Assembly: GCA_964554415.1 (NCBI GenBank)
Contig: CAZKON010000005.1
Coordinates: 1 to 38,911, forward strand
Length of the DNA stretch: 38,911 nucleotides
Direction of reading: 5' to 3'
Source: JAGVXD01 sp964554415
GTDB lineage: Archaea; Nanobdellota; Nanobdellia; Pacearchaeales; GW2011-AR1
Positions 32,201 to 38,911 of this stretch are shown here, in pieces. How positions within the stretch are numbered: position 1 is the first letter of the stretch; every line of letters starts with the position of its first letter. Below the pieces are notes generated by a model, which did not search any database, was not told the DNA's origin, and saw only the letters and a program-made list of their open reading frames with translations. Both the position numbers and the translations under genes were made by a program.

Positions 32201-35200
32201 TAATCCAATTGTTAGGGCGTAATCCTTTCCCATATTCAAGAGAAATTGAAGAAGCTTGTAACGCATTAAAAAGATTCAACTCAATGGTCGCAACGCCAAG
32301 CCCAAACCTTGGCGCATTCACTAAGAATGTATCTTTATCACGGAATACTGCATCAGGTGCTTGTACAGCACCAAATCCTTGCTGATGCCAGGACAATGAA
32401 ATATCGCGGGAACTTGATTTAAGTGCTGTTTTGATGTCATCAGGAGTCCAGTCAGGGTGAACTTGTTTCATTAATGCAACAACACCAGTAACATGAGGTG
32501 TCGCCATAGAAGTCCCTGATATAGAACCATAAGTATTACCTGGGAGCGTAGAAATCACATTAACGCCAGGAGCAAGCACATCAGGCTTAAGGATTGTTCC
32601 ATTTGTCCATACTACAGGTCCGCGCGAGCTAAATGAAGCGAGATTATCCAAATTATCAATTGCTCCGACCGTAATAGCGCGCTCAGAGGTTCCTGGGGAT
32701 TCAATAGTATTATAGTCTCCCATACGCATACACTGAAAGGGGCTCCCTCCAGGTCCACAATTGCCTGCCGCAATGACTGCAACAACTCCTGCATCAACAA
32801 CACGATCAACCGCCTGTGAAAGGACATCGTCAGGGTTGCCATATCCCCCAAGACTAATACTCACGACATCAAGACGGTCTTTTATACTTCCATCTCCATT
32901 CGGATCAAGTGAACGATCAAGCGCTGCAAGAATATCACGGTCAGTTCCATGTCCATTTGCATCAAGAACTTTAAAGGCATAAAGTGTAGCATCAGGAGCA
33001 GTACCATATTTACCCATACTTGCGACAGTTTCTTTACCTGTAAGGCTTTGTAACTGGCTCGCATAAAGTTGTTTAATTTCCAGAGCAGACAATGCAGAGT
33101 TATATATCATAATCTCATCAGCACTGCCATTAAAGTTATGATTTAGCATCTTACATGCAATACTTCCCTTGGTTCCGAAATCACTCCCTCTATCGCTCTC
33201 GTAACACGTCCCAGTCGTATCCCCTATGCATGCACCATCACTGCATGATGTACCCGCAGCACAAGTCACTTGCTGATAATTATAACTGTCAATACCAGCA
33301 TCATAGAAGTATTCTTTCACTACGATTGGAGTTACGCATGAGTCAGTGAATACTTCAGAACCGCAGGTTACAGTTCCCTTAGTTGTTGGATTGTTGCCTC
33401 CGTCAGTTTCAGTGCATGCTTGTGCACTTCTGCATGCACCATCACTGCATGATGTACCTGCAGCACAAGTCACTTGCTGATAATTATAACTGTCAATACC
33501 AGCATCATAGAAGTNNNNNNNNNNNNNNNNNNNNNNNNNNNNNNNNNNNNNNNNNNNNNNNNNNNNNNNNNNNNNNNNNNNNNNNNNNNNNNNNNNNNNN
33601 NNNNNNNNNNNNNNGGTTACAGTTCCCTTAGTTGTTGGATTGTTGCCTCCGTCAGTTTCAGTGCATGCTCCCAAAGGCACGTATCCGGTAAGAAGAGAAG
33701 ATAATTTCTTCAGGCGCATCTTGACTTCGTTATTATTACGATTAGCTACAAGTACATCGTGCACTACACTAGTTTCATAACCCTGCGCAGTTGCCGTAAT
33801 AGTATAATGCCCGACAGGAATGTCTGTTAAGTAATGATATGAGCCCCAGGAAGTAAATTGCTGTTTGCTTTCTTCATGCGTCAATTTCAAAGTAGCTTCT
33901 ACAGATTTACTATTTGAAAAAGTGAAAACTTGCAGCGCAGCAGTCGCACTTTCCGGAACGCAGGTGCCATCATTGCAAATCTGATTGTCAGAACAAGCAA
34001 CAGAGCGTACATTATAGTCATCAATACCCGCATCATAAAAGTATTCTTGAAGCGTGATGCCTGAAGAACAACTGTCAGTACGCCAAGTGGCCTCTGTATT
34101 GCAATCAGCACCTATACAAAAACGATCTGCCACTCCAACGCTGCCAGAAACAAGTGTTTGTGCAATTACATTACCGTTCTTGTATAACAATATAGCTGTC
34201 CCGTCATAACTTCCCGCCCAATGTTCCCAGACGCCGAGAGTGATGCTTCTAGGCGGTGATGTTGCAGAAACCCATTTGTCATTAACAAAAACTAAAAATG
34301 AAACACTCCCGTCGGAATTAGGTGATAAAACAAATGCATTACGGCTCGACAACCAGCTTCCTGTAATATCAGCACCCTTATTGCCTATAAACGAGGTTGT
34401 ATTGAACCATCCTGAAACACTAAAGTTTGTCTTAAGAGCAGGAATCTGTTCAAGTGCGATAAATGAATTCTCACCATTGAAATGAGCGGCGCGCCCCCCG
34501 ATACCTCCTGCAGTAGGTTGTGCACCAAAGTATGCAGTACCCCCATAAGTTCCTATACTATCACTAACTTCTCCAGTAACACTATCCCATATACTTTCGT
34601 TGAACTGCCAATGAGCAATAGCCCCTTTAGGAATTACAGATACAGGTGGACGTGCAGCAATAATGCCTGCAACATGAGTACCATGTCCTTGGTCATCCAT
34701 AGGGTCATTATCATGATTAACAAAATCATAACCTCCGACAATCTTGCATTCTTCGCTGCTTCCGATTACAGGCAGTCTATTCGTTCCTCCTTCACTATCT
34801 GCTTCTTTCGGAGTAAAACGTTTAAATTCTTCCTCAATTTCTGCAACGCTTAATCCGCGCGCCCATACCTTGAATTCATCTAAACTTCCGTTAAAGTATC
34901 CATAACCATATTTACTTACCCCTATTTTTCCCTGACCGTCCGATATTGCAGAGAGCCGAGTCAGTGGTTTTTTAACATCTCCAACTAACATATGCCTTGT
35001 GCTCGCCTGTTTTTTGCCATCAACATACAACGCAAGTTCTTTACCATCATAAGAAACAATAAGATGATGCCATTTATTCAATAATGACTCTTGCGTTAAT
35101 AGCGATGCAGTTCCAGTAATACCATACTTTCCAACATCTTTATCATCATTCTCAAAAACTATATAAACCGAAACGCCTTCTTTGCCAATATAAATACTAA

Positions 35201-38200
35201 ATAGCCCATTATCGTAAATAACTCCTGAATAACCTGGAGACTCCCTTGACAAAACCCAAAATGAAGCAGTAAACGCATTCTCTTTAACAATAAGAGCGCG
35301 CGCAAACCCTCCCACATCAACTTGCGCATCTTTTCCATTGAAGTACAAACTGCCTTCTCGCGGCACCGCATTCTTCACATTCGCTCGGCTTGCATATCCT
35401 GCCTTATTTGTAAGGGTTCCAGAACTATATTGTTTTCCTTTTTCAGAAACAGAAATAGCATCCTGCTCAAAATCGTAATGCAGCAAGGGCCCGCTCACGT
35501 CAGGCAATGCATTCTGTGGAATGCGCTCAATCTTCACATATGCTCCCTCGCTATCAACTTTTTCAAGCGTGACACGAATACCATTAATATCATCACTAAA
35601 TTGCTCGCCAACTTTTAAGTACATTCTCCCTTTAGATGTAACTGGAAGCAAATTAGACTGTGTATAAGTAAACTCCCTGTTTTCTCCATCAACTCCAAGA
35701 TTAATGAAAACAAATTCCTGCTCAGGAACATTCTGGTACGGAGTTTTTTGTTTAAACTCAACACTATAATAGACATTTTTCCTTCCGGCATAGAAATTGT
35801 ATTCAAGTGATACTGGAATTCGAAGTTGCTGCACGCTTCCTTGTGGTTGTATGCTGTTCAATGGTTTTAAGATAAAAGTTCCTTCACTTACTTCCTTGCT
35901 ATTCTCTTGAGAAAGCCATCCTGCTTCGCGTTCATGAGGCGCATTGAAAGTCCCCTCACCGCCCCCCATAATATCATATGGATCCCCATATTCAAGAGAA
36001 TCACAATCAAAGGAAGGATATAAATTATTTCTGCAATAATAGCTGTTAGCATGATGTACACCAAAATTGTGTCCCAACTCATGGTTTATAACCTTATCTA
36101 CAAATGCAAAGTCCCACGAGATGCTGAAACTTTTCTCCTCTTTATTAGGCAATAACCATTTACCTTTCCCGATTGTTCCAAACCCTCCGGCGCACGAACA
36201 TCCGGGCGTGCACGGCACTGCTAAAATCAATCTTTCATAATCAAAAACTTCAATGTCCTTTCTCCTAAACGCTTCTTCAAGCGTAAGCTTGAGGTCATCG
36301 CACTTTGCCTTGCTTCCTTCTTCATACTTCAAATCATAAGGTCCGATGACTTTTCCGACAAGATTCATTTGCTCATATGAATTCTCCTTGAAAAAGTTCT
36401 GAGTATTCGGCTGCGACGAGAGAGTAATACTTACCCGTGCTGGAATTGTCGTATCTACAGACTGTTTAAGATTAGAAAAATTTATAATGAAATCAGATAG
36501 AGGAACAGAATAGTCTAAGCTAAATATGGACTCGACACCATTAATAGTTACATTAATACGGTATGAAGGCTGTTCAGAACTCCCGTAGTTGACAACATCT
36601 TTAAAGAGAAACGTATGCTCTTTGTCACTAAAAGTCATTTTCTTTTCTACATTCATCACAAGTTCAGTTGTGATTGGTATAGACAATTGAGAGCTGTCAA
36701 AAACCAATTTTTCTGCAGCTTTAACACTTATAGGTGCAGATTTCCCATCTATGCTTGCCACAATCACGAGCGTCTTTTGTGGCCCAAAGTTTTCTTCTTG
36801 TGGCGTCTTTGCTTTCTCAAAAATTTTCAGTGCAGTCTCTTCTGCTCTCTGCCCGGCAATGCTTACTCCAACAGCCATTTTCTTCCCTATGCTAAGACCG
36901 CGCACACTCACATCTGCCCCGGCAAATTCAGGATGCAAAAATCGTGAAGAAAACAATTGCTGTTGCTCTTCTTTACCTTGTTCATACAAAAAGTACAGGA
37001 ATCTCGAGTTCTCAAAACTATTAAAATCATCTACATGGATAACATTAAGTGTTCCTGTGCGCTCTTCGCGGGTTTCAAGCAACACAAGCTTTTCCTGCTC
37101 AGAAAGTAAATCAACAACGCTCTTTGGCAGTGCACGGATTTCAACAGCTGCATCTGGATTCTTTTCAATCAGCTGTTCAAGTAAAGATGCTCGTATTTCT
37201 ACAAGTCCTTTTACCTGTTGAGAAAAAGCCGCGACATCATCAGAACAAAGTTGCTGCGATGACAATGCGCCTTCAACAGATACGTGCTCAGCAGCAGCGA
37301 TAATACGCTCAGTAAGAGCAAACGCATTCTGCTGTACATTCGCATTAAAGAACACATTGAACCGTTGGCATCCCCGCGCAGCAGCAAAGTCAGTACTGAC
37401 TTTGCTGCTACTGCCTTCATCAACATTACTAGCAGGAACAAAACATCCATTGCCCAAATCAATATGATTATAGTCAATTCCGGTATCAATAACCCCAACT
37501 TTGACTCCTTTCCCAGTTACACAAGGTTTTCCGCTTTCGCTACAAGGTGCACCGTCTGCATCAAGCATCCACACACGATCAGCGTCAGTAGCAGGAACAG
37601 ACTTATCTAAAAGTGCGCTTCGTACATAGTTGGGGTAAATATTCTTCACATAACGGGAACGTCGGATTGTAGAAACGTCTTCAGGTGAAAGACCGGAAAC
37701 TGCAACTCCATTAAATGCTGTAAAATACTCTTGCTCAGGAATAAGTCTTTGCTCTGTGCCTTCATCGACAACAAGGCCAGTAATACGAGAAAACCAGTTA
37801 ACAAAAGGTAAAGTAAAGGAAAAGAATCCATAATCTGCCGAAGAGGAAGAAATAAGTAGATTATTCAAATCATTAATAGCACGTTCATGTTCCTTCTGAA
37901 TATCATCCTGTTTATTGCTAAGTGTTTTCTCCTGCCGGGAAACAGCGCGCTCAATTTGACGTTGGATACCGCGACCTGCTCGAGAATTAGGATCCTGAAC
38001 AGAATACTGTTCTTCAAACGACTGAACTTTTTCTTCAGTTTCAGCATAAGACTTAATAAGAGGCTCACTTTGAAACTCTATGAGATAGCTTCCTTCAACG
38101 ATGCCGGTAGTATGTGTCGCTAAATCAGCGTATGCGCCGAGTTGCGAGAAATTGCTGACATAACCCTCTGGATAAAGAGCATCAAAAGAACCAGGAGAGC

Positions 38201-38294
38201 TCAAAGAAGAATAAATTGGATTAGACGAATATGCGTCTGGAATAAAGAATAATAATAGCCAGATTAATGCAATAATAAAACCATACCTCTCCAT
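29298..38294 (-). CDS. Giant multi-domain surface protease: S8 subtilase interrupted by an M11-like metzincin and LamG domains (2998 aa)
   Basis: Exported protease anchored by a C-terminal helix. Order: signal peptide (about 1-23); I9-like propeptide (about 60-230, SYLIEFQSEPLIKSYAE); S8 catalytic Asp270 (VGVIDTGIDYNH); metzincin with HELGHNFGVHH (His738, Glu739) and a YGDPYDIMGGG Met-turn, as in M11 gametolysins; a full LamG (about 935-1160); S8 His1204 (DDQGHGTHVAG); the front of a second LamG (about 1227-1393), a Cys-module array with a carboxypeptidase-regulatory-like insert, then the LamG end (FNGSADEIMIYNSALSALE); S8 oxyanion Asn1845 (AGNCGP) and Ser1929 (SGTSMATPH); FG-GAP-like repeats (about 2170-2700, VADLDGDGKAEL); Cys and Gly-rich stretch; membrane helix near 2960-2985 and a basic tail. 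100 Ns fall inside (residues about 1561-1594). The TATA at 38318-38328 is 26 nt upstream. Autoproteolysis is likely for the family but not shown. Confidence 0.93.
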   Translation of the reverse strand: MERYGFIIALIWLLLFFIPDAYSSNPIYSSLSSPGSFDALYPEGYVSNFSQLGAYADLATHTTGIVEGSYLIEFQSEPLIKSYAETEEKVQSFEEQYSVQDPNSRAGRGIQRQIERAVSRQEKTLSNKQDDIQKEHERAINDLNNLLISSSSADYGFFSFTLPFVNWFSRITGLVVDEGTEQRLIPEQEYFTAFNGVAVSGLSPEDVSTIRRSRYVKNIYPNYVRSALLDKSVPATDADRVWMLDADGAPCSESGKPCVTGKGVKVGVIDTGIDYNHIDLGNGCFVPASNVDEGSSSKVSTDFAAARGCQRFNVFFNANVQQNAFALTERIIAAAEHVSVEGALSSQQLCSDDVAAFSQQVKGLVEIRASLLEQLIEKNPDAAVEIRALPKSVVDLLSEQEKLVLLETREERTGTLNVIHVDDFNSFENSRFLYFLYEQGKEEQQQLFSSRFLHPEFAGADVSVRGLSIGKKMAVGVSIAGQRAEETALKIFEKAKTPQEENFGPQKTLVIVASIDGKSAPISVKAAEKLVFDSSQLSIPITTELVMNVEKKMTFSDKEHTFLFKDVVNYGSSEQPSYRINVTINGVESIFSLDYSVPLSDFIINFSNLKQSVDTTIPARVSITLSSQPNTQNFFKENSYEQMNLVGKVIGPYDLKYEEGSKAKCDDLKLTLEEAFRRKDIEVFDYERLILAVPCTPGCSCAGGFGTIGKGKWLLPNKEEKSFSISWDFAFVDKVINHELGHNFGVHHANSYYCRNNLYPSFDCDSLEYGDPYDIMGGGEGTFNAPHEREAGWLSQENSKEVSEGTFILKPLNSIQPQGSVQQLRIPVSLEYNFYAGRKNVYYSVEFKQKTPYQNVPEQEFVFINLGVDGENREFTYTQSNLLPVTSKGRMYLKVGEQFSDDINGIRVTLEKVDSEGAYVKIERIPQNALPDVSGPLLHYDFEQDAISVSEKGKQYSSGTLTNKAGYASRANVKNAVPREGSLYFNGKDAQVDVGGFARALIVKENAFTASFWVLSRESPGYSGVIYDNGLFSIYIGKEGVSVYIVFENDDKDVGKYGITGTASLLTQESLLNKWHHLIVSYDGKELALYVDGKKQASTRHMLVGDVKKPLTRLSAISDGQGKIGVSKYGYGYFNGSLDEFKVWARGLSVAEIEEEFKRFTPKEADSEGGTNRLPVIGSSEECKIVGGYDFVNHDNDPMDDQGHGTHVAGIIAARPPVSVIPKGAIAHWQFNESIWDSVTGEVSDSIGTYGGTAYFGAQPTAGGIGGRAAHFNGENSFIALEQIPALKTNFSVSGWFNTTSFIGNKGADITGSWLSSRNAFVLSPNSDGSVSFLVFVNDKWVSATSPPRSITLGVWEHWAGSYDGTAILLYKNGNVIAQTLVSGSVGVADRFCIGADCNTEATWRTDSCSSGITLQEYFYDAGIDDYNVRSVACSDNQICNDGTCVPESATAALQVFTFSNSKSVEATLKLTHEESKQQFTSWGSYHYLTDIPVGHYTITATAQGYETSVVHDVLVANRNNNEVKMRLKKLSSLLTGYVPLGACTETDGGNNPTTKGTVTXXXXXXXXXXXXXXXXXXXXXXXXXXXXXXXXXXFYDAGIDSYNYQQVTCAAGTSCSDGACRSAQACTETDGGNNPTTKGTVTCGSEVFTDSCVTPIVVKEYFYDAGIDSYNYQQVTCAAGTSCSDGACIGDTTGTCYESDRGSDFGTKGSIACKMLNHNFNGSADEIMIYNSALSALEIKQLYASQLQSLTGKETVASMGKYGTAPDATLYAFKVLDANGHGTDRDILAALDRSLDPNGDGSIKDRLDVVSISLGGYGNPDDVLSQAVDRVVDAGVVAVIAAGNCGPGGSPFQCMRMGDYNTIESPGTSERAITVGAIDNLDNLASFSSRGPVVWTNGTILKPDVLAPGVNVISTLPGNTYGSISGTSMATPHVTGVVALMKQVHPDWTPDDIKTALKSSSRDISLSWHQQGFGAVQAPDAVFRDKDTFLVNAPRFGLGVATIELNLFNALQASSISLEYGKGLRPNNWINVSIEKNEIQGAKIVKDVSTFELEEGEIYTFRAKSNLNEERFIIVPDNLDTRELPKPHVYPARGLVPLSIGVHPSVSSREKIKGYSLEYRPTGTDAWSTTHLLSCNPAKGQEYKPAPRELCNNLGAREQRFFLNTSFISEAGLYDIQARLIYQEHEIVENQTRLLFDPTLRPGFPQPLSYGEVGSIYAGDFVPVVSNLVEDSGQEIIIYRGRYGYDPYTTVFVYRADGSLVWSTDVGRDLTAGNVGISSFSVPVLGDITDDARDEILVSITPIKPATLSPILTRLYALNAAGYLVDGWPIEIPTSIYPRFVVADLDRDLENEIIVQSNGVPSGANETLSIIRGTEIVNQWAIPQSSFLGIYSPAVGNFDDDPELEIVVAVAPIYDYETINATIIVYNADGSVVPGWPVILPIYPTNNYVPVVGDLNRDGKDDIVVGGIMSLGKDEENLSRIDGLLYVLHGNGTLYQGYPQSLGFVKHTGYHAVARYPVGSSALVNVDDTSDIEIATLTAGSYIDEYLVDLRHANGTSVAGWPQKVPSPALAVEYGPTIADVSGDGRQDILVANGNTVIDATYVDKNEKHVKNGGVFAWHANGTLVAGFPKGTQYLSVASPVVADLDGDGKAELVGTSSFDINAANNQPLRRGSLYVWDINSSATSEEETWTMYRRDSIHSACAECYPIADFEIEAFSGGDNGLEPQGTVILSKKYPAAIVYNESLSVEQLQTQSSLLLRSLLFGANKVKVLSEKLPLLNRRAQVVFWEVELERPLVLYNGKPCTQQICTSILYNKTLGILIVNVTNFSTFEITEAPVCGNRVCQEKLGESCSVCSADCGACSAPQPPPGGNAPQVVSGGGGGGGDFAPCRAQWQCTFGTCVNGKQNKTCIDTRACNSTLNKPAPETRVCTIPGPGNKTVRQIRPTIPGTSTSEESNDMFILTWTWIILAVVLLAGIVATIIVLTLRKRHSLPMRARL
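33231..33669 (-). repeat. Near-identical 204-nt tandem repeats with an assembly gap
   Basis: The Cys module (CTETDGGNNPTTKG ... CSDGAC) is repeated with a 204-nt (68-codon) period. 80 nt at 33231-33310 and 33435-33514 differ at one base, and 55 nt at 33365-33419 and 33615-33669 are identical. 33515-33614 is exactly 100 N. The intact copy has 55 nt at the equivalent place. 55 and 100 leave the same remainder on division by 3, so the frame stays open by chance. The true number of units is unknown. Confidence 0.9.
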
Positions 38295-38483
38295 AAATCT
38301 CTAATGTTACTTCCCTATATAAATATTTAGTCGAGAAGTTACTCTAATATTTTAAAGCTCAATGATAAAAAATGACTAATTTTTTACTAATTTTCATCTT
38401 TATAGACAATATCTACTTTACAAAGCTGAGTAATTACCGAAATTCCCAAAGTTTTTAAACGCAGCACAGTTTGTATTTATAAT

Positions 38484-38556
38484 AGCCCCATAGTCTAGTG
38501 GTCAATGACGCGAGCCTTTGGCGCTCGAAACCCCGGTTCGAATCCGGGTGGGGCTA
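38484..38556 (+). tRNA. tRNA-Gln (anticodon TTG)
   Basis: Cloverleaf with acceptor agcccca/tggggct, discriminator A, anticodon stem cgagc/gctcg and loop ctttggc (anticodon TTG), T-loop ttcgaat in a cccgg/ccggg stem. The first base is A. CCA is not encoded. TATA-like GTTTTTAAAC lies about 29 nt upstream (38449-38458). Confidence 0.93.
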
Positions 38557-38576
38557 TACACTCGGATTCATTATCA

Positions 38577-38656
38577 AAAAAATGATGTGCCTCCGCATCT
38601 TAAAACGTCAAAAACCTCTGGTTTTTGAGGGGTGGAGTTTTCTGGAGGCTTCCAGA
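38577..38656. repeat. Hairpin repeat downstream of tRNA-Gln
   Basis: aaaaatgatgtgcctccgca followed by a cttaaaacg-like linker, then tcaaaaacc/ggtttttga (38608-38628) and tctgga/tccaga (38640-38656). 25 nt (38606-38630) are identical to 17341-17365, and the block before it resembles 17240-17268. It belongs to the same hairpin-chain family. Confidence 0.7.
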
Positions 38657-38667
38657 CATCAAAAAAA

Positions 38668-38817
38668 CTAAATCTTCACGCCAGAATCTTTGGGATTTTT
38701 AGAATGCTGGTCCATTTCTCCTGCAGCAAGACAATCAAAACACGGTCCAATAGTACCGTCTTTGCCCATAATCCTCTTTTTACCCTGACATTTAGGGCAG
38801 ACTGCTTTTAGCTCCAT
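38668..38817 (-). CDS. Small zinc-ribbon protein
   Basis: A 49-residue product from the ATG at 38817 (MELKAVCPKCQGKKRI), with two Cys pairs, CPKC and CFDC, 16 residues apart. They form a likely zinc ribbon with the CxxCxG flavour of DnaJ-type fingers. The tail is polar (MDQHSKNPKDSGVKI). The frame opens further upstream to a TTG at 38901, but a TATA-like GTTAAAAAG (minus strand, 38841-38850) 28 nt before the ATG supports the shorter form. Role unknown; small zinc ribbons often assist RNA or protein complexes. Confidence 0.65.
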   Translation of the reverse strand: MELKAVCPKCQGKKRIMGKDGTIGPCFDCLAAGEMDQHSKNPKDSGVKI

Positions 38818-38911
38818 GGGTTCAGGGAGAAAACACCCCTTTTTAACATTTTGTACACTGTTAAGTAAAGCGTAAAAGGTAACATCTCGCTTTTCTATCA
38901 AAAAATAGCCA

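Noticed and set aside
34482..37610. Several plus-strand frames of 80-160 codons opposite the giant protease
   Set aside because: All are antisense to an intact protease frame, with low-complexity or Ser/Cys-rich translations and no promoters.

Overview
The window is archaeal chromosome, most likely from a DPANN lineage (Woesearchaeota-like). The evidence for an archaeon is a TFB transcription factor, ribosomal protein S8e, a GINS-type replication protein, SRP54 and FtsY, a stand-alone Bud32 kinase, and canonical TATA boxes (TTTAAATA type) about 24-29 nt upstream of many start codons, which implies leaderless transcripts. The DPANN assignment is an inference, based on the AT-rich genome and the very large secreted Cys-module proteins. 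A run of exactly 100 Ns at 33515-33614 shows that this is a gapped (probably metagenomic) scaffold.

Layout. 178-1722: S8e and TFB. 2047-2130: tRNA-Leu(TAG). From this tRNA to about 8311 lies an accessory island flanked by a 13-nt direct repeat of the tRNA 3' end. It holds a GC-richer block with a truncated DNA methyltransferase and several unrecognised genes, then an AT-rich wHTH-nucleotidyltransferase/HEPN pair. 8492-9331: a lipoprotein-like protein. 9344-16838 (minus strand): a tightly overlapping three-gene operon made of a 43-residue protein, a class III signal-peptide (pilin-like) protein and an 1835-residue secreted protein. 17478-19784: four small secreted or membrane proteins. 19940-20010: tRNA-Val(GAC). 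20531-22081: a membrane-anchored HerA-like ATPase. 22146-22219: tRNA-Thr(TGT). 22219-24769: PGPGW protein, GINS, FtsY and a YdjM-like membrane protein. 24815-26561: a methyltransferase split by an in-frame TGA, a COG4119-type NUDIX hydrolase and a small membrane protein. 26673-28923: SRP54, a small unknown protein and Bud32. 29298-38294: a 2998-residue secreted protease. 38484-38556: tRNA-Gln(TTG). 38668-38817: a small zinc-ribbon protein.

The intergenic regions are unusually rich in structured repeats: chains of short perfect hairpins joined by recurring linkers, two MITE-like elements with the same terminal inverted repeats (17030-17229 and 20026-20257), and a second family of nested palindromes (20263-20497 and 28925-29297).

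The most striking gene is the giant protease. Its subtilisin (S8) domain is interrupted between catalytic Asp and His by an M11-like metzincin plus a LamG domain, and between His and Ser by a second LamG domain that is itself interrupted by a nearly identical Cys-rich repeat array. The pilin-like/1835-residue operon, the HerA-like ATPase with an extracytoplasmic domain, the SRP genes and the many exported proteins together suggest a cell strongly invested in its surface and in protein export. A single dedicated secretion system is not demonstrated.
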